From assembly GCF_001375595.1 (NCBI RefSeq), contig NZ_CVJQ01000001.1:2631001-2695000 (forward strand): a stretch of DNA of 64,000 nucleotides. Direction: 5' to 3'. The stretch is from Phenylobacterium immobile (ATCC 35973). Its GTDB lineage: Bacteria; Pseudomonadota; Alphaproteobacteria; Caulobacterales; Caulobacteraceae. A program made the position numbers and the translations under genes. This document shows, in pieces, positions 17,512 through 26,077 of the stretch; the stretch's first letter is position 1; each line of letters opens with the position of its first letter. The notes under the pieces are model-generated. The model did not search any database. It was not told the DNA's origin and saw only the letters and a list, made by a program, of their open reading frames with translations.

Positions 17512-20001
17512 ATGAACAGATCTATCACGGCGGCCGACGCTCCCGTCATGAGCGGCCGGCGCACGCGGCGCGGATGGCTAATCGGCTCCTCATGCCTCGC
17601 CGGAACGTTGGTATTGGCGCTGGCAGGCGCCGCCTACGCCCTCCCGACAGGAGGCGCAGCGGCGGCCGGGGCGTCGACGATCACCGGTGCTGCCGGCGCG
17701 TTGACCATCACCCAGACCAGCCAGAATGCCGTCATCAACTGGCAGGGTTTCAGCATCGGTCAGGCCGAGTCTGTGCAGTTCGTCCAGCCCAACGCCCAGT
17801 CAGTGTCCCTGAACCGCGTCCTCGGCGCCGATCCCTCGGTCATCCTTGGGCGACTGTCCGCCAATGGACAGGTCTTTCTGACCAATCCCAACGGCGTGCT
17901 ATTCGGGGGCGGCTCACAGGTGAACGTCGGCGGCCTCGTCGCCTCGACGCTGTCGATCACCGACGCCGATTTCATGGCGCGGGACTATCGGTTCACCGCG
18001 GCCGGGCCCGGTTCGGTGGTCAACGAAGGCCGGATCTCCGCCGACGCCGGCTCGGTGGCCTTGCTCGGCGCTCATGTGAGCAACCAGGGCGTGATCTCCG
18101 CCCGGCTCGGGGCGGTGACTCTGGCCGCTGGCGCCGCCATGACGCTGGATGTCGCCGGGGACGGTCTGCTGAACGTCACCATTGATGAGGGCGCGATGAA
18201 CGCCCTGGCTGAGAACGGCGGCCTGATCCGCGCCGATGGCGGCCGGGTGATGATGGGCGCGCGTTCAGCCAGCGCCCTGATCCGCACCGCGGTCAACAAC
18301 ACCGGAGTGATCGAGGCGCGCAACGTCGAGAACCGCAGCGGCGTGATCATGCTGATGGGCGACATGTCCAACGGCGTGGTGAACGTCGGCGGCGCCCTGG
18401 ACGCCAGCGCGCCTAGCGGCGGCGAGGGCGGGTTCATCGAGACTTCCGCGGCGACGGTCAACATCGCTGATGACGCGAAGGTCAACACCCTGGCGGATGG
18501 CGGGGCTGGCACTTGGCTGATCGATCCCCAGGACTTCACCATCGAAGCGGGAAAGAACATTTCCGGCGCTCAGCTCTCTACCCTGCTGGTGACCACCAGC
18601 GTGGTGATCTCCACCTTGCCAGGCAATGACGTCACCGTGGCGGGCGCACCGCCGGTGAGAGACCTCTTCACCTCGTCGCCCGGCAACGGCGACATCTTCA
18701 TCAATGAGCCGATCGCCTGGACGGCCGCCCCCAACACGACGACGCTGACCTTGAACGCCGCCCGGGACGTGATCCAGCGGCTGGGCGCCGACATCACCGC
18801 CACCAACGGCAACTTCAAAGTCTGCTGCGGCCGCGACATCACCCTTGGCGGCGCCATCTCGACGACCAACGGTAGCATCCTGCTGGCAGCCGGCCGCGAC
18901 ATCACCATGGCGGCCACCGCCGCGATCACGACCACCGACGGGAACATAACGTTCTGCGCCGATGAAGATCTGACGCTGTCCGGCGCCCTCGTCCTAACGC
19001 GAGGCGCCAGTCCGTTCAGCGCGCAAGGCCTGGGCCTGACCCGCGGCCTGGTGTTGACCGCCGGAAACGGCGCGCTGCAGCCAGGCGTCGGCGGCGGAAC
19101 GCTCTCCTTCGGGCTCGCCGCGCCGCTCGTGGCAGTCACCGGGCCGAACGCGCCGGTGTTCATCAACTACAACCCAGTCTCCTATGCGGCGCCGACGGAC
19201 TTTTCGACCAAGTTCACTCTGGTCACATCAACCCTGACCCAGCGCATGTTGGTCTACGCGACGGCGACTAAGGTCAGCGACGGCTCCACGGCCGTATTGC
19301 TCAACGCCTTCAAGAGCGGATCCGCCGGTCGGCCGAACGGCGTAATCCTCGTCGCCGGCCCGGGCGCGACCGCCAACTTTGCTTCACCCGCGGCCGGGAC
19401 GAACATCGGGATCACCTACGCCGGCTACACCTTGGCCGGAGCGAACGCCGCCCTTTACTCCCTGCCCGTATCCTGCTGCGCGACGACCTTCAGCACCACC
19501 GGCACAATTACGGCAGCCCCGCCGCCGCCTCCGCCTCCGCCTCCACCTCCGCCGCCGCCTCCGCCGCCGCCGCCTCCGCCGCCGCCGCCGCCTCCGCCTC
19601 CGCCTCCGCCGACACCGACGCCAGTGCCCATACCGACACCAGCGCCCACACCGACGCCAGTGCCCACACCGACGCCAGTGCCCACACCGATCCCAACCCC
19701 CGCGCCTATTCCCACACCCACGCCCACCCCACCGCCCCCGCTGACCCCGGTGGCGCTTCCCGCAGCCCGCGACGCCGAGTTCGCGCGGGCGCAGGCGCAG
19801 GCCCAGGGCTTTCCGCTGCGGGCGATGGCCCCGACTGGGCTGAGCCTTGCGGTCGTTGAGGCCGGCGTTCGAATGCCGGATCGGCAGGTGGCCGAGTTGG
19901 CGCCCGAACTCCAGCCGAGCCCGACGGCAGCTCCGGCCGCTATCCCGGCCCCAGCACCCTACGTAGCGCCGGTCTATGCGCCCAAGCAGGGCCGCAACTG
20001 A
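17512..20001 (+). CDS. TpsA secreted exoprotein with TPS domain and Pro-rich tail
   Basis: Filamentous-haemagglutinin-type exoprotein of 829 residues, the cargo of the preceding TpsB. A long signal region with RRTRRGWLIGSSCLAG (about 20-45) precedes the TPS secretion domain (AVINWQGFSIGQAESVQFVQP, VFLTNPNGVLFG), beta-helix repeats, and motifs DITLGGAIS/DITMAATAAI. Around residues 670-700 is an uninterrupted proline tract of about thirty residues, then alternating Pro-Thr/Pro-Val/Pro-Ala repeats. ATG 17512 has AGGA upstream; the frame open from 17386 overlaps tpsB and is not the start. Adhesin or surface fibre is the likely role. Short for a TpsA. Confidence 0.9.
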   Translation: MNRSITAADAPVMSGRRTRRGWLIGSSCLAGTLVLALAGAAYALPTGGAAAAGASTITGAAGALTITQTSQNAVINWQGFSIGQAESVQFVQPNAQSVSLNRVLGADPSVILGRLSANGQVFLTNPNGVLFGGGSQVNVGGLVASTLSITDADFMARDYRFTAAGPGSVVNEGRISADAGSVALLGAHVSNQGVISARLGAVTLAAGAAMTLDVAGDGLLNVTIDEGAMNALAENGGLIRADGGRVMMGARSASALIRTAVNNTGVIEARNVENRSGVIMLMGDMSNGVVNVGGALDASAPSGGEGGFIETSAATVNIADDAKVNTLADGGAGTWLIDPQDFTIEAGKNISGAQLSTLLVTTSVVISTLPGNDVTVAGAPPVRDLFTSSPGNGDIFINEPIAWTAAPNTTTLTLNAARDVIQRLGADITATNGNFKVCCGRDITLGGAISTTNGSILLAAGRDITMAATAAITTTDGNITFCADEDLTLSGALVLTRGASPFSAQGLGLTRGLVLTAGNGALQPGVGGGTLSFGLAAPLVAVTGPNAPVFINYNPVSYAAPTDFSTKFTLVTSTLTQRMLVYATATKVSDGSTAVLLNAFKSGSAGRPNGVILVAGPGATANFASPAAGTNIGITYAGYTLAGANAALYSLPVSCCATTFSTTGTITAAPPPPPPPPPPPPPPPPPPPPPPPPPPPPPPPTPTPVPIPTPAPTPTPVPTPTPVPTPIPTPAPIPTPTPTPPPPLTPVALPAARDAEFARAQAQAQGFPLRAMAPTGLSLAVVEAGVRMPDRQVAELAPELQPSPTAAPAAIPAPAPYVAPVYAPKQGRN
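19516..19735 (+). repeat. proline codon tract and PT/PV/PA repeats inside tpsA
   Basis: Runs of CCG/CCT codons from about 19516 to 19612 encode near-continuous proline. They are followed by a 12- to 18-base repeat (CCGACGCCAGTGCCCACA type) encoding TPTPVP units to about 19730. The tract is prone to slippage and so to length variation between strains. It probably forms a stiff spacer between the beta-helix and the C-terminus. Confidence 0.85.
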
Positions 20002-20018
20002 GCCGGCGGCTTAAAGGG

Positions 20019-20678
20019 GTGAGGGCCGCCTTGGGCCATTGGACGGGAGCGGCATTGACCGCCCTCGCCCTCTTGTTTGGCGCGGTCGCTCCAGTGGCGG
20101 CGCAGCCGGGAGCCCCGCCGGCGGGCTCCGCCGCCATGCGGCAGGTGGTCAGTTGGGTCATTGCGTCGGGCGACAACCAGCAGCTCCCCTTCGTGATCGT
20201 CGACAAGGGGGCGGCCACGGCCTACGTATTCCATCCTGACGGGCGCCTTCGCGGGGCCTCGCCCGCCTTGCTCGGGTCGGCGCTGGGCGACGATTCGGCG
20301 CCTGGGGTCGGCGACCGCAAGCTGTCTGACATCCGACCTGCGGAGAGGACGACCCCGGCGGGTCGCTTCTTCTCATCACTGGGGCTGGATCTTGCGGAGA
20401 AGGAGCTGGTCTGGGTGGACTACGGTGCGGCCGTATCGCTCCACGCGGTGGTCACCGGCAACCGGAAGGAACGCCGACTGGAACGGTTGGCCACGGCCTC
20501 CGCGCTCGACAACCGCATATCCTACGGCTGCATCAACGTCCCAGCGGTGTTCTTCGACACCGTCGTTCGGCCCGCATTCACGGGGACCAGCGGGATCGTC
20601 TATATCCTGCCCGAGGTCCGCTCGCTCGGTGAGGTCTTCCCGGGATATCCCGGCGGTGTTCCGCCCCGCGTCCCCTGA
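20019..20678 (+). CDS. L,D-transpeptidase (YkuD)-like periplasmic protein
   Basis: Exported protein of 219 residues with a signal peptide (about 1-28, ending PVAAQP). The C-terminal part holds His142 in LHAVVTG and NRISYGCINVP with Cys171, the HX(n)S-x-GC motif of YkuD catalytic domains, although the usual Arg after Cys-Ile is Asn. It starts at a GTG 17 bases after tpsA stops and is probably co-transcribed. It may remodel peptidoglycan for surface protein passage, or be a divergent enzyme with another substrate. Catalytic competence is uncertain because of the Arg-to-Asn change. Confidence 0.75.
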   Translation: MRAALGHWTGAALTALALLFGAVAPVAAQPGAPPAGSAAMRQVVSWVIASGDNQQLPFVIVDKGAATAYVFHPDGRLRGASPALLGSALGDDSAPGVGDRKLSDIRPAERTTPAGRFFSSLGLDLAEKELVWVDYGAAVSLHAVVTGNRKERRLERLATASALDNRISYGCINVPAVFFDTVVRPAFTGTSGIVYILPEVRSLGEVFPGYPGGVPPRVP

Positions 20679-21112
20679 CGGCGCGACCTTGGAGCGGAGA
20701 TAGTCGCGTCAAATTGACAGCACCGCAAAAATTTCTCTGACAGCGTCCTCAGAAAATGACACTGAGCATCGCGATCCAAGAGCGCGACTCAAGCTTCAAG
20801 GGGCATTTCAAGGCCTCCATGGCCTAAGCGGGCAGCGCCTTACCGTCGGCCACGCCGGAACCAGGGAAATGAGGAGCTGACAGGATCCGACGAAATGCCG
20901 GCAAGCGTCCGTTGGGTGATGAAGCTTAGCAATTTAGGTTGCTTGGGACGTAGTTCCTTCCCTACGGTCCTTTTTGTTGAACGGGCGGGGCGTCGGCAAT
21001 CAGGAAATTCCCGATATGCAGGGGCCATGACCGGCTGTTCTCTCAGGGGATCCGTGAGTGGCGTTGAGTTCAAGTTCCTTTCTCTTAATCTGAACCGAAG
21101 AGGATAACTTTG
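20679..21112. other. intergenic, no supported gene
   Basis: About 430 bases. A 23-codon frame at 20757-20828 and a 70-codon frame at 20895 are open but have no recognisable family. The stretch presumably holds the promoter of the downstream secreted protein gene. No terminator hairpin with a T-tract was found after the transpeptidase gene. Confidence 0.4.
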
Positions 21113-22423
21113 ATGTCTCCCTCTATGCTCGCGGCCACATGCTCGGCCGTCTCGAAGGCGCTCGCCCTGGCGGGAGCAGTTTTCCTTCTTCCAGCCCTCG
21201 CTCAGGCCCAGACGCAACAAGTGCTCGTCAATGGCGGGTTCGAAGCCGTCACGCAGCCGGCGTTCGGCAACAACTTCTACATCCCCAACGCCGTCCCTGC
21301 GCCGGTCATCACGCCCTGGGTGCTGGACACTGGGGCCGGAGCCAACGTTGTCCGGGTAGACGGCCCCGGGGGCACGGTATACGCGGGCGGCGGTCCCCAA
21401 ATCGACGCCACCGGCCTAAACGCCACGCGGCACTATCTGGACATCAACCAGGGCGGCAACAAGATCCGCCAGGCTTTCACCGCGCCCTGCAACGGAACAG
21501 TGACCTTCCGCGGGTTCTTCTCCTCTCGGCTTCAGGGGCAGATGGCGCTGTCCGGCAACGGCAGCATCGCGATCCTGAACGGCGATGGCTTCAACGGAAC
21601 TCAGGTCGCCACGACGCCGGTGGCCAACTACGCGAGCGCCAACTGGGCCGCATCACAGGCTACGGCGACCGTCACGGGAGGGCAGACCTATTCCTTTGTC
21701 GTGACAATGGACAACAACCTAAACTTCGACGAGGGAACGGTCACCTATACTCAGAACTGCCCGCTCGGCCCGATCGACACAAGCGTCACCTACGGTGAGG
21801 GCCAGATCAATCAGAACCTGCACGCGATCATGGTGACTCCGCCCGATCCCTGCTGCCCGCCGTGGAACGAGCAGATCCTGCAGAGCAGCCTGTCCTACTC
21901 GGGGACAACTGTCGGTGGCAGCTACACCCTGCGCTGGCAGCCACCCTCCTCGCTGAACGCGCAGATGCAGGCCTACATCAACTATCTGCATGCGGTGGAT
22001 CCCTCGATCAACACGATCAACATCGCGTTCGGCCTGTTCCCAGCGGGTAACGGAGCGGCTCCCGGAACTGCAGGACCACAGGTAGGCGGAACCGGCGGCA
22101 CGGCTATCGTCACCTGGACGGCAGGGCAAAACGCACCGAGCGGAAACACCAACTTCTTCCCGGCCAATGCGATGAGCCCCGGTCTCTGGTACACGGTGGG
22201 CACGACCATCTTCCTGGGCGACGGGGCCGTATTCTTCGGCGTGGACTGCGCTCAGAACGCGATGTCCGTCCGCTTCCAAGTCGCCCCGGGCATGGCGCCG
22301 CAAGCCGGCGGCGGTCGAGGAGATGTCCGTTCCACCCGCTCCCCGCTTGAGGTGCGCGCTGCGCCCGGGCCGGTTGGGCCTGCGGCGCCCCCGCGCCGCG
22401 CGTCGCCGATGCGTCGGCGATAG
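21113..22423 (+). CDS. secreted hypothetical protein with jellyroll-like N-terminus
   Basis: About 436 residues with a signal peptide (about 1-33, ending ALAQAQ). The mature start VLVNGGFEAV resembles the NGGFE opening of DUF642 and carbohydrate-binding jellyroll modules, and two cysteine regions (APCNGTVTF, YTQNCPLGP) fit extracellular disulfides. The C-terminal half has DPCCPPWNEQILQ and SVRFQVAPG and ends in an Arg/Pro-rich tail. ATG 21113 has GAGG upstream. I do not recognise a specific family. A terminator follows, so it is probably a single-gene unit. Confidence 0.75.
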   Translation: MSPSMLAATCSAVSKALALAGAVFLLPALAQAQTQQVLVNGGFEAVTQPAFGNNFYIPNAVPAPVITPWVLDTGAGANVVRVDGPGGTVYAGGGPQIDATGLNATRHYLDINQGGNKIRQAFTAPCNGTVTFRGFFSSRLQGQMALSGNGSIAILNGDGFNGTQVATTPVANYASANWAASQATATVTGGQTYSFVVTMDNNLNFDEGTVTYTQNCPLGPIDTSVTYGEGQINQNLHAIMVTPPDPCCPPWNEQILQSSLSYSGTTVGGSYTLRWQPPSSLNAQMQAYINYLHAVDPSINTINIAFGLFPAGNGAAPGTAGPQVGGTGGTAIVTWTAGQNAPSGNTNFFPANAMSPGLWYTVGTTIFLGDGAVFFGVDCAQNAMSVRFQVAPGMAPQAGGGRGDVRSTRSPLEVRAAPGPVGPAAPPRRASPMRRR

Positions 22424-22434
22424 GGCGCAAACTT

Positions 22435-22463
22435 GGGGCGGCGGCGCGATCCGCCGCCCCTTT
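22435..22463 (+). terminator. intrinsic terminator
   Basis: A perfect 10-bp stem GGGGCGGCGG / CCGCCGCCCC with a 6-base loop is followed by TTT, starting 12 bases after the stop of the secreted protein gene. Confidence 0.75.
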
Positions 22464-22561
22464 GCCGGGCCCGGTCTTTGTCGGCGCAAATTAGGCGGCC
22501 GGTCGCCAGCGTCCGGGCGCTGGCAAGTTACGCGGGAGGAGCTCAAGTTGAGCCCTCCCAG

Positions 22562-22965
22562 AGCTTTGTCAGAACAAATTAGCCGGCAGGTAATCTCACC
22601 CGCTAGCGCAGGCGGATGGCTCATCCGAAGAACCCTTTCCGCTATTCACTCCTCGCCCGAGGTCATCCGCCTCGTGGTGATGATGTATGTGAAGTACACG
22701 CTCTCTGTGCGGAACGTTGAGGACCTGCGCCTTGAATCCGGCATCGATGTCTACCCCGAGACGGTGCGGATCTGATGGAATCGGCTTGGGCCGGTGTTTG
22801 CCTCCGAGATCAAACGGAAACGCTCGTCGTCGCTGCGGCGGCGCACACTGTGGCGGTGGCGCCTCGGCGAGGTCTACGTGAAGATCAATGGCGAGACGCA
22901 CTACCCATGGCGGGCCGTGGATCACGAGGGTGAGGTGCTCGAATCCTTGGCCAGCAAAACCCGCT
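22562..22965 (+). pseudogene. IS6-family transposase relic, frameshifted
   Basis: It begins with GCTTTGTCAGAACAAAT, shared with the relic at 7743. The transposase N-terminus (MAHPKNPFRY) then shifts frame to HSSPEVIRLVVMMYVKYTLSVRNVEDL and GIDVYPETVRI, meets a stop, and resumes as WRLGEVYVKINGETHYPWRAVDHEGEVLESLASKTR. This is the IS6 order: N-terminal HTH then the first DDE Asp region, here altered (usual LDEMYVKI reads LGEVYVKI, so the catalytic Asp is lost). The C-terminal half and right end are absent. Confidence 0.8.
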
Positions 22966-23237
22966 CCGCCCTCCGAAAGCGGCCGTGGCGAATCCGACGC
23001 CACTTCCTTCTGCGTTGTCTCGGGATGAAACGCGGTGCTGTTGCGCCTTCGACATACGAGGCCCCGCCGGCCAGCCGAATACTGGCGGACATCACGATGC
23101 GGGACACCGCACCCGCCAGTTCTCCAATGTCGAAGCCGCCGCCCGCGCAATGTCGCCCGGAAAGCTTGCAAGATTTTCCCGGGCTTGATGCATAACAGCG
23201 TTGCTGTACGACAGCGCATCAAGGTGCGGCGCCAAGA
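22966..23237. other. intergenic, no gene recognised
   Basis: Sequence between the IS6 relic and the GGDEF-EAL gene. A minus-strand frame reading MHQARENLASFPGDIARAAASTLENW ends here but has no known family. I see no regulatory motif. Confidence 0.35.
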
Positions 23238-24851
23238 ATGTCGAGGTATCCCGCTGTGGCCCGGAGCGAAGAGAGCGCACACATGCCCTCCGGCATGGGC
23301 CGAAGCCTCCGCGATTTGGCATGGATAGCTGCGGCGACTGGCTCAGTGCTGACGATGTCGATCACATTCGACGTCGGAGACCGTCTCGCTCGACTGAGCG
23401 CCCGGCATGAGAGCTGGGAGCTGGATGAAATTCTCACCACTATTCTAGCGCTGGCATTCGCCGGCTTCGTCTTTGCCGCCCGTCGGACGCTCGACCTCCG
23501 TAGCGAACTGCACGCTCGCAAGAACGCGGAGGCGCGGGCGCTGTTGCTCGCGATGCACGATCCCCTTACCGGCCTCCCCAATCGCCGGCGGCTCGTCGCG
23601 GCGCTCGCCGATGCTGCAGAGGCGCATAGGGCGGAGGGCGCTGTTACGGCGCTTTTGATGATCGACCTGGACCGTTTCAAGCCCGTCAATGACTTGTACG
23701 GCCATTTCCTCGGCGACGAACTCCTGAAGATGGTCGCCGGACGCATCGGCGCAGTCGTGCGAGACGATGAGATCGTCGCGCGCGTGGGCGGCGACGAGTT
23801 TGCCGTCCTGTCGCCCAGGGTGCAAACTGAGCAGAGCGTGGCTGGTTCGGCGAACCGCATACTGAAGGCGCTGGAAGCGCCGTTTGAAATCAGCGGCGTC
23901 GTCTGCCAGGTCAGCGCCAGCGTCGGCATCAGCGTGACGAATTTGGCCGCGTTTGACTCGGAGCTGCTCATGCAGCGGGCCGACCATGCTCTCTATCGCG
24001 CCAAACGCGAAGGCGGTGGCCAATACCGCTTCTTTCATGAAGAGGTGGACGGCCAGATGCGCGCTCGCGCCAGCCTTGAACTCCACCTGCGTCAGGCCAT
24101 TAACGACGAGGACATTCGACCCCATTATCAGCCTCTGGTCAGGCTATCGACCGGAGAGGTGACGGGCTTTGAGGCTCTAGCCCGTTGGACCCAACCCAAC
24201 CTCGGCGAGGTCCCGCCGATGGCGTTCATTCCCGTCGCAGAGAACGCCGGGCTGATTGGACGTCTCACTTTTGATCTGCTTCGCCGAGCCTGTCTCGACG
24301 CGCTTAGCTGGCCCGCAGAAATGATCTTGGCCGTGAACATTTCGCCGCTGCTTCTGCGCGACCAACTGCTGGCCCGCCAGATCATCGACATCCTGCGAGA
24401 GACAGGCTTGCCGAGCAGTCGGCTTGAAATCGAGATCACCGAGAACGCCTTGGTGGACGACCCGCCTGTGGCCAGGGCGACGCTGCTGCAACTGAAGGCG
24501 GAGGGCGTCAATATCGCGCTGGACGACTTTGGCACCGGCTATTCCAGCTTGAACCATCTCCGTGAATTGCCGTTCGAGAGGCTTAAGATCGATAGTTCAT
24601 TCATCCAGTCGATGAATGAGAGCGACGAAGGCCGAAAAATCGTCGGCGCCATCATCGGCCTTGGACAGAGCCTGGGCCTAGCGACTACGGCGGAGGGCGT
24701 TGAGACCATCGAACAAGCCCGCCAGTTGTCCGAGCTTGGCTGCGATCTCGGACAGGGGTACCTCTTCGGCCATGCCGAGGCCGAGGCCGTCACCGGACAG
24801 CGTCAGCTTAGCGGCGGGAGGTTTCACGGCACCCTTCCCGACCCCCCGTAG
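23238..24851 (+). CDS. GGDEF-EAL cyclic-di-GMP enzyme, membrane-anchored
   Basis: A 537-residue protein with one or two N-terminal hydrophobic segments (about 27-43 and 65-82), a short charged linker, a GGDEF domain (about 100-265, with active-site GGDEF at 184-188) and an EAL domain. The usual RxxD inhibitory site before GGDEF reads RDDE. The EAL domain keeps GFEALARW, NISPLLL, EITE, LDDFGTGYSS, LKID and AEGVE, so phosphodiesterase residues look intact. It could make or degrade c-di-GMP; the sequence does not decide. ATG 23283 has a better ribosome site (GAAGAGAG) and is an alternative start. Confidence 0.92.
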   Translation: MSRYPAVARSEESAHMPSGMGRSLRDLAWIAAATGSVLTMSITFDVGDRLARLSARHESWELDEILTTILALAFAGFVFAARRTLDLRSELHARKNAEARALLLAMHDPLTGLPNRRRLVAALADAAEAHRAEGAVTALLMIDLDRFKPVNDLYGHFLGDELLKMVAGRIGAVVRDDEIVARVGGDEFAVLSPRVQTEQSVAGSANRILKALEAPFEISGVVCQVSASVGISVTNLAAFDSELLMQRADHALYRAKREGGGQYRFFHEEVDGQMRARASLELHLRQAINDEDIRPHYQPLVRLSTGEVTGFEALARWTQPNLGEVPPMAFIPVAENAGLIGRLTFDLLRRACLDALSWPAEMILAVNISPLLLRDQLLARQIIDILRETGLPSSRLEIEITENALVDDPPVARATLLQLKAEGVNIALDDFGTGYSSLNHLRELPFERLKIDSSFIQSMNESDEGRKIVGAIIGLGQSLGLATTAEGVETIEQARQLSELGCDLGQGYLFGHAEAEAVTGQRQLSGGRFHGTLPDPP

Positions 24852-24876
24852 GCCATAGTTCGACCCGGCCGACAGC

Positions 24877-25329
24877 TTAATCCTCCGGCAGCTCCACCAG
24901 GACGCCGCTGGCCGCAACGTTGAGCTGCAGGCCGCGGTCCACAGTGTGCAAGCGGATCACGACGCCTTTGCTATTTCGCAGCACCGCCGTTCCCCCACCG
25001 AACTCCGCTGCTGAGCCCCCGGCGCCCGCAGCGACGTAGAGGCCCGGGAAGTCAGACAATGACTGCAGGTGGTAAATCTCCGCCACGCCGCGCGACTTTG
25101 CGGCGCCGATGCCGATGACTGAAAGCCCCTTGGCTCGAAAGGGATGGATACGCCCTTTGAACCTGAGAGCGCCTTTGCCCCAGCCATATCCGATCCCGAT
25201 CGCAAGGGAAGTCCCGGAGAAGTTTGCTGTCGCCGACGGAATATCCGCAGCAGCAGCGGTCGAACCGAGCCCTCCCGCCCCAGCCAGTACAAGGGATAGC
25301 GCGCCGAACATCGCCGCTTTCATTCGCAT
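24877..25329 (-). CDS. exported hypothetical protein
   Basis: A 150-residue protein with a clear signal peptide (about 1-28, AGAGGLGSTAAAA). The rest is Gly/Ala-rich and beta-like: AIGIGYGWGKGALRFKGRIHPFRAKGLSVIGIG, SLSDFPGLYVAAGAGGSA, and KGVVIRLHTVDRGLQLNVAASGV. I have seen similar exported proteins in proteobacteria without assigned function; it resembles lipid-binding or DUF1134-like folds only loosely. GAGGA upstream supports ATG 25329. No operon partner. Confidence 0.75.
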   Translation of the reverse strand: MRMKAAMFGALSLVLAGAGGLGSTAAAADIPSATANFSGTSLAIGIGYGWGKGALRFKGRIHPFRAKGLSVIGIGAAKSRGVAEIYHLQSLSDFPGLYVAAGAGGSAAEFGGGTAVLRNSKGVVIRLHTVDRGLQLNVAASGVLVELPED

Positions 25330-25561
25330 GTCTCGTCCTCATCAAAGACGCGAATTTGGGGGATAGCGGGCGAGTTGCCTTGATACAGCGCAAGATGGTC
25401 AAAGAGAGAATTCGAAGGCGCAGATGATCTGCGACTCTAGGCCGCCGACGGGCCCATCCCCTCCGAACCGACGGCGGCAGGCCGGCCGCCTCAGGGGCGT
25501 TGACACGCCGGGGGCCGTACCGCCGCGGATCGCCAAAGTCGCGGTAAGGCGCCGCTCGCCG

Positions 25562-25846
25562 CTAGGCGTCGTTGAGAAGAGGCTCGGACAAACCACACGC
25601 GCGCAGGTGCGCCCCCTCCATCCAGCGAAAGACTTCAGGCGCCGCCCACGGGAAAGCCCAAGCGGCGGCCACAGCTGGTCTTGCGGACCCGGTCTGAGCC
25701 AAGGGCCACGGTTCGGCCAGCCAAGCCTGGGTGGCCTCGCCGGCGACCCGGCAGGTTTCCAACGCCATATTTCCCCAAGCATGCGTCCACGCGAGCGCAA
25801 GCGTGGACGGCAATGCAGCCATCTCGCTCCAAGAGCCATTGCCCAT
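25562..25846 (-). CDS. small Trp/Ala-rich hypothetical protein
   Basis: A 94-residue product with seven or more tryptophans (GNGSWSEMAALPSTLALAWTHAWGNMALE and WPLAQT, WAFPWAAPEVFRWM). Codon use is strongly GC-ending like its neighbours. I place the start at ATG 25846 (GGGGA upstream) because a FixK/FNR-type box then lies about 56 bases before it, as for other genes in this island; the frame is open to 25933, which would put that box inside the gene. The amphipathic Ala-rich pattern recalls phasin-like proteins, but I do not assign a function. Confidence 0.5.
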   Translation of the reverse strand: MGNGSWSEMAALPSTLALAWTHAWGNMALETCRVAGEATQAWLAEPWPLAQTGSARPAVAAAWAFPWAAPEVFRWMEGAHLRACGLSEPLLNDA

Positions 25847-25895
25847 GATCAGGTCCCCAAAATGGGCGCTGTGCGCCGTTCGTGGGGCCCACGCC

Positions 25896-25909
25896 TTGAC
25901 CTGCGTCAA
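25896..25909. promoter_or_regulatory. FixK/FNR-type box 1
   Basis: TTGACCTGCGTCAA fits the FixK consensus TTGM-N6-KCAA on both strands. Its centre is about 56 bases before the presumed start of the minus-strand Trp-rich gene. Confidence 0.6.
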
Positions 25910-25997
25910 GGCCGCAGCGGCCAGCGACCGCAAGCCTTAAGCCCGAGGTCCGCGGGCATCCCTCGGAATCCGCGCGGTCTGAGGATCGAGATATCCC

Positions 25998-26011
25998 TTG
26001 ATCTGGCGCAA
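25998..26011. promoter_or_regulatory. FixK/FNR-type box 2
   Basis: TTGATCTGGCGCAA fits TTGM-N6-KCAA and is centred about 73 bases before the BON-domain gene start. Confidence 0.6.
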
Positions 26012-26077
26012 TGCTGCTTCCTGCATCTTGAGCCTTCTGGGGGCTGGCCAATCACCGGCCGCCAAGGAGTCACCCTG

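Noticed and set aside
19516-19735. CRISPR-like repeat array
   Set aside because: The repeats are proline and Pro-Thr codons within a single reading frame, without spacers.
20757-20828. 23-codon frame MTLSIAIQERDSSFKGHFKA as a gene or IS remnant
   Set aside because: Some resemblance to transposon-associated leaders, but no match I can name and no ribosome site.
25424-26077. N-terminal extension of the BON protein
   Set aside because: The frame is open but Arg/Pro-rich and has no family; AAGGAG before ATG 26078 and the domain boundary set the start.
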